The notes beneath the pieces are model-generated. The model was not told where the DNA came from and ran no database searches. It was given only the letters and a program-made list of their open reading frames with translations. From contig JAYWAM010000338.1 in assembly GCA_043782425.1 (NCBI GenBank), positions 1-8,724 of the forward strand: a stretch of 8,724 nt of DNA, in the 5' to 3' direction. Source of the stretch: JAYWAM01 sp043782425. GTDB taxonomy: Bacteria > Pseudomonadota > Gammaproteobacteria > Burkholderiales > Usitatibacteraceae. Of this stretch, positions 6,692 through 8,724 are shown piece after piece. Position 1 is the first letter of the stretch; every line of letters begins with the position of its first letter. A program made the position numbers and the translations under genes.

Positions 6692-6742
6692 TTTGTTGAA
6701 CTAGGGTGAGTAATGATATGGCGCGTCGCGAAGCGGGCGATT
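6692..6742. other. rmlB-rmlA intergenic gap
   Basis: These 51 bases are the only real break in the rml gene chain. On the minus strand I see no convincing promoter, terminator or ribosome binding site. On the plus strand the sequence AGGGTGAG followed by ATG at 6713 opens a long antisense frame, which I regard as probably non-coding. Confidence 0.6.
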
Positions 6743-7810
6743 TTACCCTCTCTGCTCGCTGCCGTACTGTTTCTCCATCCAGTTTTTGTAGTCGCCGCTT
6801 GTCACCCCATGCACCCACTCAGCGCTGTCGAGGTACCACTGAACGGTTTTGCGCATGCCGCTTTCAAAGGTCTCGGTCGGCTGCCATCCGATGTCGCGCT
6901 CGATGCACGCGGGATCGATGGCGTAGCGGCGGTCGTGTCCCGGACGGTCTTTTACGAAATTAATCAGGCTGGCGTAAGCGTTATTTGCGGGGACGAGCTC
7001 ATCGAGCAGGGCGCAGATGGTGTGCACTACCTCGAGGTTGGTCTTCTCATTCTTGCCGCCGATGTTATAGGTGGCGCCCGGCGTACCGCGTTGCAGCACC
7101 GCGCGCAGCGCTGCGCAATGATCGCCGACATAGAGCCAGTCGCGCACATTTTTTCCGTCACCGTAAATCGGCAGCGACTTTCCTGCGAGCGCATTGAGGA
7201 TCACCAGCGGGATGAGCTTTTCGGGGAATTGATAGGGGCCGTAATTGTTGGAGCAATTGGTGGTCAATACCGGCAGGCCGTAGGTGTGATGATAAGCGCG
7301 CACCAGATGATCGGAGGCCGCTTTGGTGGCCGAGTATGGGCTGTTGGGCGCATACGGCGTGGTTTCGGAAAATGCCGGGTCACCGGGCGAAAGCGAGCCA
7401 TACACCTCGTCGGTCGAGATATGCAAAAAGCGGAACCTGGCGCGCGCCTCGCCCGCCAAACCCTGCCAATAGGCACGCACCGCATCGAGCAACTGAAACG
7501 TCCCGAGCACGTTGGTTTGGATAAATTCCGCCGGGCTGTGAATCGAGCGGTCCACGTGGCTTTCAGCGGCAAAGTTGACGATGGCGCTGGGCTGGTGTTG
7601 CGCCAGCAACTGCGCCACCAGATCGCGATCAGCAATATTGCCATGTACAAAACGGTAGCGCGCATGCTTTTCGACGGCGCTGAGCGATTGCAGGTTACCG
7701 GCATATGTCAGCTTGTCGAGATTCACGATGGGCGCCGCTTCGCGTCCCATCCAGTTCAAAATGAAGTTGGCGCCGATAAATCCAGCGCCGCCGGTAACAA
7801 GAAGCGTCAT
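6743..7810 (-). CDS. rmlB: dTDP-glucose 4,6-dehydratase RmlB
   Basis: This enzyme catalyses the second step of dTDP-L-rhamnose synthesis, NAD+-dependent conversion of dTDP-glucose to dTDP-4-keto-6-deoxyglucose. The 355-residue product is an extended short-chain dehydrogenase. It shows Gly7-Gly-Ala-Gly-Phe-Ile-Gly13 for NAD binding, Ala82-Glu-Ser-His-Val-Asp, Ser132-Thr-Asp134-Glu135-Val-Tyr-Gly with the dehydratase Asp-Glu pair, the catalytic Tyr159-Ser-Ala-Thr-Lys163, Asn188-Asn-Tyr-Gly-Pro-Tyr, Gly217-Asp-Gly-Lys-Asn-Val-Arg-Asp-Trp, and Arg289-Pro-Gly-His-Asp-Arg-Arg-Tyr. The motif set is specific to this dehydratase. The ATG overlaps the stop of the upstream glycosyltransferase in an ATGA, so the two are probably co-translated. 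Confidence 0.97.
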   Translation of the reverse strand: MTLLVTGGAGFIGANFILNWMGREAAPIVNLDKLTYAGNLQSLSAVEKHARYRFVHGNIADRDLVAQLLAQHQPSAIVNFAAESHVDRSIHSPAEFIQTNVLGTFQLLDAVRAYWQGLAGEARARFRFLHISTDEVYGSLSPGDPAFSETTPYAPNSPYSATKAASDHLVRAYHHTYGLPVLTTNCSNNYGPYQFPEKLIPLVILNALAGKSLPIYGDGKNVRDWLYVGDHCAALRAVLQRGTPGATYNIGGKNEKTNLEVVHTICALLDELVPANNAYASLINFVKDRPGHDRRYAIDPACIERDIGWQPTETFESGMRKTVQWYLDSAEWVHGVTSGDYKNWMEKQYGSEQRG

Positions 7811-8586
7811 GGTTTTTCTATCTTTCCCTCAGTTGATCCCAGCTCAATCAATTTTGCATATTTGGCGAAGGCGGCGAAACAGCCGATGGTGACATGTGCG
7901 AATCCCGGCCCGCCATCGAGAAATCCGAGGCGCAGGAAATAAAATTTGATAAAGCGCGCCAGCGGGCTGATGAACAGACGAAAATATCCGGCGCGTACGC
8001 CCTGCTCATACAGCGCTTGGGCGTGCAGCGACGAGTAACGATTCTGCTTGGCAAGATAGGTGGTCACGTCTTCAGCCGAATCGTGCATCAGATCGCCTTT
8101 CAATGTGGCCACATCGACCGTAGTGATCACGGTTTCATGCACCTCGTCATTACTCCAACTGGCGTGCGCGCGATGGAACAAACGCAGACTCCAGTCAGGA
8201 TAGCCTTCACCGTGCATTAGCCAGCGCCCGAAAAAGCGATTGCGACGCGCCATGCGATACGCCATGTGACCGGGATTTTCCATCTCCTGACGAATGCTGT
8301 CGGCCAGCGCCTGCGAGACGCGCTCATCAACATCGAGACACAAAACCCAATCGTGTTTGGCGACGCTTACCGCAAACTGCTTTTGTCGGCCGAACCCCAG
8401 CCACTCTTTTTCGACAACTCGTGCGCCGGCAATTTCGGCGATGGCGCGCGTTTCATCCAGACTGCCCGAATCAACCACCAGGACTTCGGCGGCGAACCCG
8501 ACGCTTTTCAGACACGCATCGAGCTGCTTCGCGGCATTGAGCGCGATGATGACTATCGAGATGGGAACTTTATCTTCAGGCGGCAC
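7807..8586 (-). CDS. Family 2 glycosyltransferase, WaaE/KdtX-like
   Basis: This is a predicted cytoplasmic or membrane-associated sugar transferase of the GT2 (GT-A fold) family, probably acting on the lipopolysaccharide core or a similar glycolipid. Of 259 residues, 8-18 form the first strand (Ile-Ser-Ile-Val-Ile-Ile-Ala-Leu-Asn), with Asp39-Ser-Gly-Ser-x-Asp next and the metal-binding Asp85-Val-Asp87-Glu-Arg. Family-typical pieces of the WaaE/KdtX group are Glu61-Trp-Leu-Gly-Phe-Gly-x-Gln-Lys near 61-69, Arg-Arg-Asn-Arg-Phe-Phe-Gly-Arg-Trp at 114-122 and His168-Asp-Ser-Ala-Glu-Asp. A hydrophobic C-terminal part (about 201-245) may touch the membrane. The start is GTG at 8586 with no clear Shine-Dalgarno site; an in-frame TAA lies 12 codons upstream with no ATG, GTG or TTG between. 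Donor and acceptor sugars cannot be read from the sequence. Confidence 0.88.
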   Translation of the reverse strand: MPPEDKVPISIVIIALNAAKQLDACLKSVGFAAEVLVVDSGSLDETRAIAEIAGARVVEKEWLGFGRQKQFAVSVAKHDWVLCLDVDERVSQALADSIRQEMENPGHMAYRMARRNRFFGRWLMHGEGYPDWSLRLFHRAHASWSNDEVHETVITTVDVATLKGDLMHDSAEDVTTYLAKQNRYSSLHAQALYEQGVRAGYFRLFISPLARFIKFYFLRLGFLDGGPGFAHVTIGCFAAFAKYAKLIELGSTEGKIEKP

Positions 8587-8617
8587 GGAGAAGTCTTTTT
8601 TGAAAATCCAAGAGCCG

Positions 8618-8724
8618 CTATTTTAGAGCGAACACCCGCCGAGAGATAGCACGGCGCCCGCGCAGGTCGGCGTTGACCAAATTCTCGATAGAAACGTGAA
8701 TAAATTCGGTTCCCCGGAGCGGGC
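8618..8724 (-). CDS. Possible C-terminal tail of an upstream gene
   Basis: One minus-strand frame stays open from the window edge to a TAG at 8620-8618, 31 bases before the glycosyltransferase GTG. It contains Glu-Asn-Leu-Val-Asn-Ala-Asp-Leu-Arg-Gly-Arg-Arg and ends Arg-Val-Phe-Ala-Leu-Lys. That composition looks protein-like, and the spacing would fit the operon. I do not recognise the family. A second frame is also open across this short stretch and a third runs to a TAA near 8625, so the frame choice is not secure. A gene for lipopolysaccharide assembly would be expected here, but that is only context. Confidence 0.35.
   Translation of the reverse strand, partial: PLRGTEFIHVSIENLVNADLRGRRAISRRVFALK

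Noticed and set aside
8673..8700. Plus-strand TTGACC (8673-8678) with AT-rich sequence downstream, as a possible divergent promoter
   Set aside because: No good -10 hexamer occurs at 16 to 18 base spacing, no plus-strand gene begins before the window edge, and the stretch may be the tail of a minus-strand gene.
1..8724. Mobile element, CRISPR array, tRNA/rRNA or phage remnant
   Set aside because: I saw no transposase or integrase motif, no regularly spaced direct repeats, no RNA gene signature and no clear terminal repeats. The genes are continuous, co-directional and intact.

Overview
The window comes from a Gram-negative, moderately GC-rich proteobacterium. The evidence is a type II secretion (T2SS, gsp) cluster next to lipopolysaccharide-type sugar genes. 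Gene order and protein flavour suggest a betaproteobacterium, perhaps Nitrosomonadales-like, but this is inference and the genus cannot be read from the sequence. Every gene is on the minus strand, so transcription runs from position 8724 towards position 1. Coding density is very high, and no gene-free stretch exceeds about 50 bases.

Region 1 (about 8724 to 4345) is a surface-polysaccharide block. A possible C-terminal tail of an unidentified gene is followed by a WaaE/KdtX-like family 2 glycosyltransferase. The complete dTDP-L-rhamnose pathway follows in the order rmlB, rmlA, rmlC, rmlD. Three junctions overlap by 1 to 4 bases (ATGA or TGATG), so the genes are probably one translationally coupled operon; only rmlB-rmlA has a real gap (51 bases). 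RmlA makes dTDP-glucose, RmlB dehydrates it, RmlC epimerises it and RmlD reduces it to dTDP-L-rhamnose. No rhamnosyltransferase is visible.

Region 2 (about 4345 to 4284) is the boundary between the two blocks. A likely intrinsic terminator uses the rmlD stop codon as part of its stem. It is followed by a perfect TATAAT box and then the probable TTG start of gspE.

Region 3 (4284 to 1) is the T2SS block: gspE (ATPase), gspF (inner-membrane platform), gspG (major pseudopilin), gspH and gspI (minor pseudopilins). The first three codons of a further gene, expected to be gspJ, lie at the window edge. These parts assemble the pseudopilus that drives folded exoproteins through the outer-membrane secretin. 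The gspC and gspD genes that head many gsp operons are not upstream of gspE here.

I found no evidence of a novel system. The genes are intact members of known families. The points worth a second look are start-codon and boundary details, a divergent GspG C-terminus and some edge fragments.
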